This document shows positions 33,253-42,258 of a stretch of 64,000 bases of DNA, one piece after another; the stretch's first letter is position 1, and each line of letters opens with the position of its first letter. The position numbers were made by a program, and so were the translations under genes. The notes under the pieces are model-generated. The model had not been told where the DNA came from. It saw only the letters and a program-made list of their open reading frames with translations, and searched no databases. The DNA is from Bacillus_P idriensis_A (GTDB lineage: Bacteria; Bacillota; Bacilli; Bacillales; Bacillaceae). Location: positions 426,776 through 490,775 of the forward strand of contig NZ_JBCMYF010000001.1 in NCBI RefSeq assembly GCF_050483325.1, in the 5' to 3' direction.

Positions 33253-33747
33253 ATGCACTCATACACAACAGTTCCCGCACCAATTGGCAAAGTGATGGTA
33301 ACAGCTAATGATCACTTTATTACAAAGCTATTCCTTACAGAGGAACAATTTGAAGAATATTTGCTCGAACATCCAATGCAGCAGTCAGATGAACATCATT
33401 TATTAAAGGAAGCAAAAAAACAATTATCCGAATATTTCGAAGGAGAGAGAACCTCTTTTCAGCTGCCGCTCAAACAGGAAGGGACGGCTTTTCAAGAACA
33501 AGTGTGGTCCGCCCTTTCAGAAATTCCTTTTGGTGAGTCTCGGACTTACCTTGATGTCGCTGTTAAAATCGGCAGCCCAAAAGCGGTTCGGGCAGTTGGT
33601 CAGGCCAACAAGAAAAATTCATTGCCAATCTTCGTCCCCTGTCACCGTGTGATTGGAGCTAAAGGAATGCTCACAGGATATGCAGGCACAAAGACGGATT
33701 TAAAGGCAATGCTTCTCGACCTTGAAAAAATTTCCTATCGCTCTTAA
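33253..33747 (+). CDS. ogt: Methylated-DNA--protein-cysteine methyltransferase
   Basis: A 164-residue suicidal repair protein that removes alkyl groups from O6 of guanine. The acceptor Cys130 lies in PCHRV, preceded by the DNA-recognition helix GSPKAVRAVGQANKKN. The chosen ATG has GAGAGGAAA upstream; a GTG at 33238 would overlap the kinE stop. Directly follows kinE, as in B. subtilis, and may be cotranscribed. Confidence 0.93.
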   Translation: MHSYTTVPAPIGKVMVTANDHFITKLFLTEEQFEEYLLEHPMQQSDEHHLLKEAKKQLSEYFEGERTSFQLPLKQEGTAFQEQVWSALSEIPFGESRTYLDVAVKIGSPKAVRAVGQANKKNSLPIFVPCHRVIGAKGMLTGYAGTKTDLKAMLLDLEKISYRS

Positions 33748-33827
33748 TTTGCTTGTCACATATTTACCCGCGCGACATATTATTTAGTATAGTTAAAAAA
33801 GTTGCCCCGGAGCAAAAAAGGTGTGTG

Positions 33828-33935
33828 ATGAGAATGTGGAAACGTCCAAATAAACTCGCATTCTATGCTGATTTATTTTCAAAAATGAATGTGATTACCG
33901 AAGATCAGAAAAAAACGATATTGAGCAAAAAATAG
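33828..33935 (+). CDS. Very small protein after ogt, 35 residues
   Basis: Short basic protein starting MRMWKRPNKLAFYADLF, with an amphipathic N-terminal helix and a Lys-rich tail. AAAAAAGGTG precedes the ATG closely. A second ATG two codons in is possible. B. subtilis has a short gene (ykzE) after ogt; I cannot confirm homology. Not recognised. Confidence 0.45.
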   Translation: MRMWKRPNKLAFYADLFSKMNVITEDQKKTILSKK

Positions 33936-33983
33936 AGGAGTTCAGCAGCAGTCTGGGCTCTTTTGCTATGAGGGGGAGATCAT

Positions 33984-34814
33984 ATGAATGATCCAAAAGA
34001 CGAAAAGGGGATACATACCGATTTTATCAATCGGATGACATACGGGGAGTATCTTCACTTAGAACCGCTGCTCAGCAGCCAGAAACGATTGTCGGGCCAT
34101 CATGATGAAATGCTGTTTATCATCATTCATCAAGTAAGCGAGCTGTGGATGAAGCTGATCCTTCATGAACTCAGCGCAAGCATCGAAGCCATTGAAAAAG
34201 GGGAATTATCGATGGCTTTTAAAATGCTTGCCCGCGTATCGAAAATCCAATCTCAAATCATTGATGCCTGGGACGTTCTTTCAACCTTAACCCCATCAGA
34301 ATATGTCCAGTTCCGCGACAAGCTCGGACAAGCATCAGGCTTTCAGTCTCATCAATACCGGATGATTGAATTTGCATTGGGATACAAAACCACACATGTG
34401 CTGGAAATCTATAAAAAAGATCCAGATTTGCACCAAACGCTGAATGAAGCACTCCATAAGCCAAGTATCTATGATGTATCCGTTCAAGCATTGGCAGCAG
34501 CCGGCCTTCCTATTCCTGCGGGAACACTGAACAGGGACGTAACCCTTACATATAAAGGTGATCCGGCAGTTGAAGCTGCGTGGCTTGAAGTCTACCGAAA
34601 TCCTGCAGCATACTGGGACTTATACGAACTGGCAGAAAAATTGATTGATATCGAAGACTGGCTGCAGCAATGGCGCTTCAGGCACATGAAAACAGTCGAA
34701 CGCATCATCGGCTTCAAAAAAGGAACAGGCGGATCCTCAGGTGTCACCTATTTAAAAAAGGTGCTCGATCACCGTTTCTTTCCGGAACTTTGGGATATAC
34801 GAACGAAGCTGTAA
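33984..34814 (+). CDS. kynA: Tryptophan 2,3-dioxygenase
   Basis: A 276-residue heme enzyme that opens the indole ring to give N-formylkynurenine. Conserved TYGEYLHLEPLLSSQ, HHDEMLFIIIHQVSELWMKL, GFQSHQYRMIEFALG and the proximal His in WRFRHMKTVERIIGFKKGTGGSSG are all present. GGGGGAG precedes the ATG. No kynB or kynU is adjacent, so later steps must be encoded elsewhere or this is a lone catabolic enzyme. Confidence 0.96.
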   Translation: MNDPKDEKGIHTDFINRMTYGEYLHLEPLLSSQKRLSGHHDEMLFIIIHQVSELWMKLILHELSASIEAIEKGELSMAFKMLARVSKIQSQIIDAWDVLSTLTPSEYVQFRDKLGQASGFQSHQYRMIEFALGYKTTHVLEIYKKDPDLHQTLNEALHKPSIYDVSVQALAAAGLPIPAGTLNRDVTLTYKGDPAVEAAWLEVYRNPAAYWDLYELAEKLIDIEDWLQQWRFRHMKTVERIIGFKKGTGGSSGVTYLKKVLDHRFFPELWDIRTKL

Positions 34815-34820
34815 CGATTG

Positions 34821-34853
34821 CATGCCCATTCTATTTGGAATTGGGCATTTTTT
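34821..34853 (+). terminator. Terminator of kynA
   Basis: ATGCCCA-TTC / GAA-TTGGGCAT, one bulge, T run. Confidence 0.75.
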
Positions 34854-34914
34854 GTTGTAAATTATTCAACTCATGAGTTTTGCCTGAAAAATATAAAAAA
34901 ATCCAATTATTCAA

Positions 34915-34965
34915 TTGACAATGATTCGGAAATTCGATTATCATCTAATTAGATAACTATCTAAT
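34915..34965 (+). promoter_or_regulatory. SigA promoter with 18-bp operator, ArsR gene
   Basis: TTGACA at 34915, 18 bases, TATCAT at 34939. The perfect inverted repeat ATTAGATAACTATCTAAT at 34948-34965 covers the transcription start and ends 14 bp before the start codon, an ideal place for autorepression. Confidence 0.75.
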
Positions 34966-34979
34966 CGGAGGGTAAATCA

Positions 34980-35561
34980 ATGCAGCTGAATAAACTCGTC
35001 ACGTTTCATAAAGTTATGGGTGATGCGACCAGGATCCGTATTCTTGCCCTTTTATCCAAAGGTCCAAAAAACGGTCAGGCACTTGCGGGTATTCTTGGAT
35101 TGACACCGCCTACCATTACACATCATTTAACAAAGCTGAGAGAAATCAGCCTGATTTCTGAAAAACGGGTTAAAAACACCATCTATTTTCAAGTGAATGA
35201 AAAACTGCTGCAGCAGCTGTCACTTGGCATGATGGAAATTGTAACAGGCAAAGGGGAGCTTGAAGTGAATCAGGATAAAACTGCAGAGCATTCAAAGATA
35301 CTTGGGAATTACTTAACGAAAGACGGCAAGCTGAAAACCATTCCGCCGCAGCGTAAAAGAAGGCTGATTGTTCTTTATCATTTAGCAAAGGGATTTGAAG
35401 CAGGAAAGAAATACCCGGAAAAAGAGATCAATGAATACATTAAAAATTTTCATGAGGATTTTGCGACGATTCGAAGAGAATTTATTGTCAATCACATCAT
35501 GTACCGGGAAAACTCCATTTACGAACTGAATCCTAAAGAATTGTGGGCGAAAATTGAATAG
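34980..35561 (+). CDS. ArsR-type regulator with DUF2087 domain
   Basis: A 193-residue two-domain protein: N-terminal winged helix of ArsR type (MGDATRIRILALLSKGP, TPPTITHHLTKLREISLI), then DUF2087 (LKTIPPQRKRRLIVLYHLAKGFEAGKKY, ELNP) at about 105-190. There are no Cys pairs of the metal-sensing kind, so it probably senses something other than a metal. The operator above predicts autorepression. A GNAT gene follows after 11 bp, likely the target of its control. Confidence 0.85.
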   Translation: MQLNKLVTFHKVMGDATRIRILALLSKGPKNGQALAGILGLTPPTITHHLTKLREISLISEKRVKNTIYFQVNEKLLQQLSLGMMEIVTGKGELEVNQDKTAEHSKILGNYLTKDGKLKTIPPQRKRRLIVLYHLAKGFEAGKKYPEKEINEYIKNFHEDFATIRREFIVNHIMYRENSIYELNPKELWAKIE

Positions 35562-35572
35562 GAGCGGAGGGG

Positions 35573-36049
35573 ATGATTAAACTGGAACCAAGAGAAAAAC
35601 AACACTTTCCTGCTGAAATGGAAATCATGAATTCCAATCCGGATTTTAATCTTATTTCATACGGGAGGCATCATCTGACTGAAGAAGATTTACAGAAGGA
35701 ACGCGAAGAAGGAATAGCAGTTGATGCAAAACGCTTTATGATTAAACACGAGAATCAGATCATAGGCATCATTGAATATTGCCCGCTGAATCCGAATGAC
35801 GGAAAACCTTGGATTGGCCTGTTTATCATCCATCGCAATTTTCAGGGCAAAGGACTTTCGAAGCTTGCCTATGAAACAGCAGAAAAGGAACTTCTTGCCG
35901 CAGAAGGTTTCAGCGAAGTCAGGCTCGGGGTGCTGACAAATAATGAACGAGGCCATTTATTCTGGCTGCGGATGGGTTATACAGCTTTTAAAGAAGGAGT
36001 GTATGAGGATAGACCAATCTGCCATTATAAGAAAAGGCTATTTTCGTAA
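35573..36049 (+). CDS. GNAT family N-acetyltransferase
   Basis: A 158-residue acetyl-CoA-dependent acetyltransferase. The acetyl-CoA loop RNFQGKGLSKLA (about 84-95) and the C-terminal GYTAFKEGV are clear. The acceptor is unknown. Second gene of the ArsR/DUF2087 operon, so it is likely induced when that regulator releases its operator. Confidence 0.85.
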   Translation: MIKLEPREKQHFPAEMEIMNSNPDFNLISYGRHHLTEEDLQKEREEGIAVDAKRFMIKHENQIIGIIEYCPLNPNDGKPWIGLFIIHRNFQGKGLSKLAYETAEKELLAAEGFSEVRLGVLTNNERGHLFWLRMGYTAFKEGVYEDRPICHYKKRLFS

Positions 36050-36091
36050 ACTTTGTTGCTTTAAAACTAGATATTAAAGACCCTAAGTGGA

Positions 36092-36214
36092 TTGTAGCGG
36101 ATAAACTTGACTCCTGCGGGAAAGTAGAGGGAAATGGGAGACCCCGGAAGCGAAGCTGAGGAGGCTCCCACCCGGACCGCGGAAAGCAAGTTCCTCTCGC
36201 TGCAAGAAACGGAC
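36092..36214. repeat. GC-rich interspersed repeat of Bacillaceae type
   Basis: A stretch beginning at ACTCCTGCGGG and ending at GGAAAGCAAG, with an inner inverted repeat TGGGAG / CTCCCA. Its GC content is far above its surroundings. I have seen closely similar intergenic repeats in many Bacillaceae genomes. No frame. Confidence 0.6.
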
Positions 36215-36258
36215 AACATTTATCATGAAAACAACAATCTTTGTGAAAACAGCTTAAG

Positions 36259-36292
36259 AAAAAAAGTAGAGCGATGAACGCTCTACTTTTTC
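36259..36292. terminator. Terminator of the mtnK-A-transporter operon
   Basis: AAAAAGTAGAGCG / CGCTCTACTTTTT. The right arm contains the permease stop codon; A and T runs on both sides. Confidence 0.85.
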
Positions 36293-37290
36293 TGTAAATG
36301 TGACAATGCCAGCGCACCAACCAAAATGGCTCCTTTAATGATGTCCTGAGCATAATAAGGAACGTTCAGCATGGTTAAGCCGTTAAGCAAAATACCGATC
36401 AGGATAGCGCCAAAAAACGTGCCGATGACATTTGGCTTGCCCGCTCCAAAGACGGAAATGCCAATAAACGCAGCAGCCACTCCGTCCATCAATAGGGGAG
36501 CACCGGCTGAAACTTGTCCAGTTCCAATCCGTGATGCAAGGATAATACCTGCGATTGCTGCAAAAACGCCGCTCAGTACATAGGCATATGTCCGGTAGCG
36601 ATTAACAGGTATACCTGACAGTCTTGCAGCTTCCCGGTTTCCGCCGGTCATATAAAACAGCCGGCCAGGCTTTGTGTACTGTAAAAATAAGTGAACTAGA
36701 ATGACAGTGATAATCATCAGCAGAGCTGAAAAAGGAATCGAAAACAGGCTGCCCTGTCCGATGAAAAGAAATGAGGGAATAAACTTTCCGGCCGCGGTTC
36801 CGCCGCCTTCAAGCGGCATGCTGTTATAAATCGAGTACCCCTTTGTGTATGTCAAATGAATCCCATTTACGATATACATGACTGCAAGTGTTGCGAGCAA
36901 ATCAGGAAGTTTTACTTTTACGACTAAAAAAGAATTGAATAATCCAACGGCAATTCCGATCACGATAGGGACTAGGAGAGCGACTAGCAATTCTTGTCTG
37001 AATAAAACGAGAGCAGCCGCACTTCCAATTGTTGCAAGGCTGACAGTCGATCCGACAGATAAATCAAATCCATCAACAATCAGCGAAAAAGTAATGCCGA
37101 TTGCAACGAAAGTGACAATTGAAATTGACCGCAGGATGTCACTGAAATTCGAATACGTTAAAAATTCGTCCACTGCGATGCTGAAGTAGATGGTAACAGC
37201 TAAAATGACGAGCATGGTGCCATGTTTATACAGAAAGGGCAGAATGCTCCTTTGTTTTTTTGTCTTGATGACGACGGCTTCCTCCATCAT
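36283..37290 (-). CDS. Sugar-type ABC transporter permease (probable methylthioribose)
   Basis: A 335-residue permease of the RbsC/BPD_transp_2 family with about ten membrane segments; the EAA-like loop reads GNREAARLSGIPVNRYRTYAY. Start is one of two adjacent ATGs behind AGGAGGTGAAG. Its first codons lie within the 3' end of the ATPase gene. Last gene of the S-box-controlled mtnK operon, which suggests the substrate is 5-methylthioribose rather than ribose. Confidence 0.88.
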   Translation of the reverse strand: MMEEAVVIKTKKQRSILPFLYKHGTMLVILAVTIYFSIAVDEFLTYSNFSDILRSISIVTFVAIGITFSLIVDGFDLSVGSTVSLATIGSAAALVLFRQELLVALLVPIVIGIAVGLFNSFLVVKVKLPDLLATLAVMYIVNGIHLTYTKGYSIYNSMPLEGGGTAAGKFIPSFLFIGQGSLFSIPFSALLMIITVILVHLFLQYTKPGRLFYMTGGNREAARLSGIPVNRYRTYAYVLSGVFAAIAGIILASRIGTGQVSAGAPLLMDGVAAAFIGISVFGAGKPNVIGTFFGAILIGILLNGLTMLNVPYYAQDIIKGAILVGALALSHLQKK

Positions 37291-38770
37291 CTTCACCTCC
37301 TGATGCATAATAAATGAGCTTTTCGATCGTGGCTCCTTCGTGTGAGAGAACTTTGGCCACTTTGCCTTTATTTAAAACTATGATGCGGTCGGCAACTTCC
37401 AGCAGTTCCTCCCATTCGCCTGAAAAATAGACGATTCCTTTCCCTTCAGCCGCAAGCTGCTGTATCAGCTCGAAGACTTCTTTTTTTGCGCCGACATCAA
37501 TCCCTTTTGTAGGTTCATCAAAAAGAAAGAGTGAGGAATCGGTATTAAGCCATTTTCCGATCACAACCTTCTGCTGATTACCTCCGCTCAGCAGACCTGT
37601 AGTGATGGAAGGGGAGGCAGCTGAAATATTTAACCGGCTGATCAGCCGGCTGGCTAATGCTTGTTCCTTCTGCTTTGAAATCCACAGGCTTTTAGTGATG
37701 GAGCGGAGCGACTGAATCGATAAATTCACGGATACAGGTTCATGAACAAACAATCCCTGTTTTCTTCTCTCTTCAGGAATCAGGCAAATGCCTGATTGAA
37801 TGGCGGCTGCAGGGGAAGTGAGTTTAACCCGTTTCCCTCTAAGCTCAATCGATGTTTTAGCGGAGCTTAAACCATATAAAGCTTCAGCAAGCTCTGTTTT
37901 TCCAGCGCCTGCAAGACCTGCTACGCCGACAATTTCTCCTTCATGAACATTAAAGCTTAGTTTGCTGCCAAACTTCTCAATCACAACACCTTCAGCTAGA
38001 AATAAGGGTTTTTCGAATGTCTTGCCTGTTTGTCTCTTCTCAAGTTGAAAAGCAGAACCAATCATATGCCTGACGATCTCTGCAATGTCGATGTCTGCAG
38101 TATTTCCGCTGTGCACAACGCTGCCATCACGTAATATGGTCACTCTGTCGCAGATTTCTTTTACTTCTGAGAGTTTATGAGAGATGTAGATAATCGCTGC
38201 ACCTTCGTTTCTCAGCTGCCTGATGATGGTAAATAGGATCTTGGTTTCTGTATCACTTAGAGGAGCTGTCGGCTCATCTAAAATGATGTAGTTTGCAGAT
38301 GCAGAAAGGGTTTTTGCCAGTAAAATCAGCTGCTTTTCCTGAAGCGTACACTCCTGAACCAGATTGCTGACATTGATCCTGAGGCCGACCCGCTGCAGAA
38401 CGGTTTCTGCGTCCGTTTTCAGCTTTCTGTAAGATATGGCTGCTGACTGTTGATCAGGGATGTTTGCGACGTTTTCATAGACTGTGAGAGTCGGGAAGAG
38501 GGCAGTGTCCACTTCCTGAACAACAAACCCGATCCCCGCTTTTTTTGCGTCTATTGGCTGCTGAAAGACAGCTTCTTTCCCGTCTATGGAAATGATCCCC
38601 TGATCTGGTTTGTAATCACCGGACAAAATCTTCATCAGCGTGCTTTTGCCTGCTCCATTCATGCCTAAAAGAGCATGAACTTCTCCTTTTTTGACTGTGA
38701 AAGAAACGCCTTTTAAAACGGCAGCTTCACCAAAGGATTTATAGATGTCATTCATGATGAGGGAGCTCAT
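37226..38770 (-). CDS. Sugar-type ABC transporter ATPase, two NBDs
   Basis: A 514-residue RbsA-type protein with two nucleotide-binding domains. The first: Walker A GMNGAGKST, degenerate signature ECTLQEKQ, Walker B IILDEPTAPLS. The second: Walker A GLAGAGKT, signature LSGGNQQK, Walker B LFLFDEPTKGIDVG. One composite ATP site is usually inactive in this family, so the odd signature is normal. It overlaps the permease gene and follows the binding-protein gene by two bases; all belong to the mtnK operon. Confidence 0.9.
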   Translation of the reverse strand: MSSLIMNDIYKSFGEAAVLKGVSFTVKKGEVHALLGMNGAGKSTLMKILSGDYKPDQGIISIDGKEAVFQQPIDAKKAGIGFVVQEVDTALFPTLTVYENVANIPDQQSAAISYRKLKTDAETVLQRVGLRINVSNLVQECTLQEKQLILLAKTLSASANYIILDEPTAPLSDTETKILFTIIRQLRNEGAAIIYISHKLSEVKEICDRVTILRDGSVVHSGNTADIDIAEIVRHMIGSAFQLEKRQTGKTFEKPLFLAEGVVIEKFGSKLSFNVHEGEIVGVAGLAGAGKTELAEALYGLSSAKTSIELRGKRVKLTSPAAAIQSGICLIPEERRKQGLFVHEPVSVNLSIQSLRSITKSLWISKQKEQALASRLISRLNISAASPSITTGLLSGGNQQKVVIGKWLNTDSSLFLFDEPTKGIDVGAKKEVFELIQQLAAEGKGIVYFSGEWEELLEVADRIIVLNKGKVAKVLSHEGATIEKLIYYASGGEDDGGSRRHQDKKTKEHSALSV

Positions 38771-38772
38771 GT

Positions 38773-39900
38773 TTATTCCCCCTTCGTTTCAAGTGTTTTC
38801 ATCCATGGCGATGTGGCGACAGGGGAAGTGCCCCATCCAGGCACATATTCTGACAGAGAGTCCATTTTAATCGATTGCTCAGGAAGCGAAGATCCTTCAA
38901 CAAGATGCGGTTCAAGGGAATAAATGTTAGGCGTTTCTTCTCCTGCAATCTTTTGATAAGCGAACCTGACCTGTACCCGGCCGACTTCGGCAGGGTCTGT
39001 TGCTGCTGTTGCAGTCCAAGGGCTGTTTTCCTGCTGCATCAGTTCAAGGTCTTCATCACTTAAGTCAATTCCGTACACTTTGATTTCATCACGTCCGGCC
39101 TGCTTGATGGCGCGGGTGGCACCTTTTGCAAACTCATCCCAAGCAGCAAAGACTGCATCAATGTCGCCTTTATTAGGATACTTTTTCAAGATGGCTTCCA
39201 TTTGGGTTTGGGTGTCTAAAGCTGTATTGGCGCTTGCTGTTCCGAATTTCGCCACTTCTTTGATGTTTGGATAGCGCTGTTTGAACGCTTCATAGATGGT
39301 GTGGCGTCTTTCCATTGGTGTAAAGCCCGCGACCCATACGGTAACGATTTCTCCTTCGCCGTTTAAGTCTTCAGCTAATGTTTTAAGTGATTTCCATGCA
39401 AGGCTGTAGTCGTCCTGGTCAATGACAGTAACGCCATCTGCGTTGATGTCACTGTCAAAGGCGACAACCGGGATGCCTTTAGCAACTGCTTTTTCAACTG
39501 GCCCTTGAAGGGCGTCTGCACGGCCATGGTCAATTAAGATCGCATCCACGTTTTGGGTGATAGCTGTTTCTACATATGTAGCCATTTTTGATAAGTCATT
39601 ATCTGCGTTGTAAATCTGCACAGATCCGCCGAACTTTTCGACTTGCTCTTGAACACCTGAGATGTATTGAGAAGAAAATGTTCCAATTGACATCTGCATG
39701 ATCGCTGCAATTTTGAGCGGTTTTTGCACGGCTTCTGGTACTTCGGTGCTGCCTGAAGCAGCATCAGCAGCCGTTTCTTCTTTTTTTTCTTCAGAAGCTT
39801 TCAGCTCAGTGCCTGATACAGCATCCTGTTCACTTGTACACCCCGCTAATAGAAACACAAACAATGTCAGTAAAATAAATACGTGCCCGAACCCTTTCAA
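38773..39900 (-). CDS. Substrate-binding lipoprotein of the sugar ABC transporter
   Basis: A 375-residue periplasmic-type binding protein (RbsB/LacI-like fold). N-terminal signal and lipobox LLAGC. The sugar-binding fold follows from about 60 (LKIAAIMQMSIGTFSSQYISG, VDAILIDHG, PVVAFDSDI, DAVFAAWDEFAKGA). The start is TTG, one base after the mtnA stop, with AGGGGGAAG inside the mtnA end. An upstream ATG in frame would overlap mtnA by 46 bases and has a weak site. Expression with mtnK and mtnA points to methylthioribose as ligand. Confidence 0.88.
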   Translation of the reverse strand: MKGFGHVFILLTLFVFLLAGCTSEQDAVSGTELKASEEKKEETAADAASGSTEVPEAVQKPLKIAAIMQMSIGTFSSQYISGVQEQVEKFGGSVQIYNADNDLSKMATYVETAITQNVDAILIDHGRADALQGPVEKAVAKGIPVVAFDSDINADGVTVIDQDDYSLAWKSLKTLAEDLNGEGEIVTVWVAGFTPMERRHTIYEAFKQRYPNIKEVAKFGTASANTALDTQTQMEAILKKYPNKGDIDAVFAAWDEFAKGATRAIKQAGRDEIKVYGIDLSDEDLELMQQENSPWTATAATDPAEVGRVQVRFAYQKIAGEETPNIYSLEPHLVEGSSLPEQSIKMDSLSEYVPGWGTSPVATSPWMKTLETKGE

Positions 39901-39901
39901 T

Positions 39902-40960
39902 TTAAGCTTCCCCCTTGAATACTCTTTGAATTTCTGATTCATAATCACCGGATAAGACGCCTTTTTCTGTAATGATTCCCGTGATCAAATGATGGGGAGT
40001 TACGTCAAAAGCAGGATTGAACACTTTTACATGATCAGGGGCAATCTGCTGCCCGCCAAAATGGGTAATTTCCTTTGAATCACGTTCCTCAATCGGGATG
40101 CCTGCACCGCTTTTCGTTTCAGGATCAAAAGTAGAAAGCGGGGCTGCAACATAAAACGGAATTTGAAACGCGCCGGCTAAAAGAGCCAGATTATACGTCC
40201 CGATTTTATTGGCTGTATCTCCATTTGCAGCAATGCGGTCTGCCCCGACGATGATGGCGGAAATTCCTTTAGAGAAAATCGTATGTGCAGCCATGTTGTC
40301 GGTAATCAGCGTCACATCGACATCTGCCTGCATGAGCTCCCAAGTTGTCAGGCGTGCACCTTGCAGAACAGGGCGTGTTTCACATGCGTAAACGGATAGA
40401 TGGATGTTTTTTTCCTTAGCAAGATAGAAGGGTGCAAGAGCCGTGCCGTAACGGGCAGTAGCAATGGATCCGGCATTGCAGATCGTCATGACAGAATCGC
40501 CGTCTTTAAAAAGCGGGAGGGCGTTTTCACCGATTTGGCGGCATGTCGCTTCGTCTTCTACTTGGATTTGTATGGCTTCATGAAGAAGACTGGTTTTCGC
40601 TTCGTTAACAGAAACAGCACTTTGCACGCTTTTTACGAGCCTGCGAAGGGCCCAGAATAAATTAACGGCAGTCGGTCTTGAGCTTGCAAGATATTCATGA
40701 TCACGGGCTAGCAGACTGTGAAATTCATCTAAATTTTCGGTTTCATACTGTTTGGCAGCGAGAGCAAGACCAAAGGCAGCGGTTATCCCGATGGCAGGAG
40801 CACCGCGCACTTTTAATGCATGAATTGCTTCCCAAACATCTCGGACCGTTTCAAGTTTTATATATTCTGTCACAGCAGGGAGTTTTTGCTGATCAAGCAG
40901 GCGGATATAGGTTTCTTTCCACTCGACAGAGCGGGGAATAATGGTATTTGTAAAAGACAT
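39902..40960 (-). CDS. mtnA: Methylthioribose-1-phosphate isomerase
   Basis: A 352-residue enzyme of the eIF2B-like family that converts MTR-1-P to methylthioribulose-1-P, the second step of the salvage pathway. The family blocks are there: VRGAPAIGITAAFG, ICNAGSIATARYGTA (catalytic Cys), ACETRPVLQGARLTTWEL, VGADRIAANGDTANKIGTY (Asp, Asn). Ribosome site AAGGAG. Second gene of the S-box operon, after mtnK. Confidence 0.97.
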   Translation of the reverse strand: MSFTNTIIPRSVEWKETYIRLLDQQKLPAVTEYIKLETVRDVWEAIHALKVRGAPAIGITAAFGLALAAKQYETENLDEFHSLLARDHEYLASSRPTAVNLFWALRRLVKSVQSAVSVNEAKTSLLHEAIQIQVEDEATCRQIGENALPLFKDGDSVMTICNAGSIATARYGTALAPFYLAKEKNIHLSVYACETRPVLQGARLTTWELMQADVDVTLITDNMAAHTIFSKGISAIIVGADRIAANGDTANKIGTYNLALLAGAFQIPFYVAAPLSTFDPETKSGAGIPIEERDSKEITHFGGQQIAPDHVKVFNPAFDVTPHHLITGIITEKGVLSGDYESEIQRVFKGEA

Positions 40961-40972
40961 GATGTTTTCTCC

Positions 40973-42163
40973 TTATCTGACAGGTACTTGTTTGAATGAT
41001 TCTGCAAGGTCTGCAGTTGTTTTAATAGATTGACGATTTTTAACAAGCTTGCTTCCTAAATCAAGTGCACGCTGTTTTGCTTCAATTTTGCGCTCGTAAG
41101 GCTCAATCGAATCAAGATCCGCTACGTGCGCGAGGCCGATTGTCCGCCTGATGATTTCGATGCCTGCAAAACCGATTGCATCTTCAAATGCTTTTTCGAG
41201 GATAAAAGAAAGATAGCCGTCAACTTTTGCGTAAACTTCCAGACTGTCATTCTTCCATGCTTCAGAAAATTCTTTTTCAAAAACGTTCCAGGCTGTTTCG
41301 ATATGATCCAGAAGTACTTGCTGTTTCTCTTGATCTCTCGAAATGGCATTCATTAATAGATTGGCGAAGAAGTGGCCAAGGTCAAAGCCGATCGGACCAT
41401 AGTAGGCGAATTCAGGGTCAATCACCTTTGTTTCTGTTTCACTTGCAAAAATACTGCCTGTATGAAGATCGCCGTGAACAAGTGTTTCAGCTTCTGTCAG
41501 GAATTTGTGTTTTAATTTAGCCACTTCAAGTTTCAGCTGATTATCATTCCAAATCTTTTCAGCATCCTGTCTCAGCTCTTCTTCAAAGCTATTTGACTCA
41601 TAATCAAAAAACGGATCAGTAAAGACGAAATCTTCAGTTATTTTGCAAAGGTCGGGGTTTGAAAATTGTTTGACTAACTGTTTTTTCACCTGCGGATTCA
41701 GTGCGAAATCAGAATTGTAGAATAATGTTTTCCCTAAAAACTCGCCGATGTGTCTTCCTAGAAGCGGGAAGTCCTTACCCTCAATCAAACCGGCTCTTGC
41801 AATTTGCAGATAAGAAAGATCTTCCATTACCGTGATAGCGAGAGTTTCATCCGTATAATAAATTTTTGGCACATACGAGCTTGCTGTTTCTGCCTGCTTC
41901 AGCAGGGCGCTGCTTTCAATTCTGGCACGGTCAAGAGTAAGCGGCCAGCTTTCGCCAATTACTTTTGCATAAGGAAGTGCCTGTTTAATGATGATTCCTT
42001 TTTGATGTTGATTCACAATATGAAAAACAAGGTTCAAGTTTCCGTCGCCAATTTCCCTGCACGTCAGCACACTTTTTTCTTCAAACAATCCAAGTCTGAT
42101 GGCTAGAGCTACAGCGGCACTTTCAGTTAACGGTTCATAAGCAGATGATCGATAGTTTGACAT
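40973..42163 (-). CDS. mtnK: Methylthioribose kinase
   Basis: A 396-residue kinase of the choline-kinase-like fold that phosphorylates 5-methylthioribose at C1. The nucleotide and catalytic motifs are VFHIVNQHQKGIIIKQ, LVHGDLHTGSIF (catalytic Asp) and VIDPEFAYYGPIGFDLG (metal Asp). First gene after the S-box, with GGAGGG before its ATG. Confidence 0.96.
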   Translation of the reverse strand: MSNYRSSAYEPLTESAAVALAIRLGLFEEKSVLTCREIGDGNLNLVFHIVNQHQKGIIIKQALPYAKVIGESWPLTLDRARIESSALLKQAETASSYVPKIYYTDETLAITVMEDLSYLQIARAGLIEGKDFPLLGRHIGEFLGKTLFYNSDFALNPQVKKQLVKQFSNPDLCKITEDFVFTDPFFDYESNSFEEELRQDAEKIWNDNQLKLEVAKLKHKFLTEAETLVHGDLHTGSIFASETETKVIDPEFAYYGPIGFDLGHFFANLLMNAISRDQEKQQVLLDHIETAWNVFEKEFSEAWKNDSLEVYAKVDGYLSFILEKAFEDAIGFAGIEIIRRTIGLAHVADLDSIEPYERKIEAKQRALDLGSKLVKNRQSIKTTADLAESFKQVPVR

Positions 42164-42208
42164 GGTTTATAACCCTCCAGTTTTAAAATTAGAGGCTTTT
42201 CAAGCAAT

Positions 42209-42241
42209 AAGAAAAGCCTCTTCCACAGTGAAAGAGGCTTG
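42209..42241 (-). terminator. S-box expression-platform terminator before mtnK
   Basis: Minus-strand stem AAGCCTCTT / AAGAGGCTT followed by T run. When SAM binds the aptamer, this hairpin should form and stop transcription before mtnK. Confidence 0.85.
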
Positions 42242-42258
42242 AAGTCATAGGCTTCGCA

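Noticed and set aside
38340..38400. Degenerate signature motif in the first NBD of the ABC ATPase as a sign of a broken gene
   Set aside because: One degenerate composite site is normal in RbsA-type ATPases and the frame is intact.
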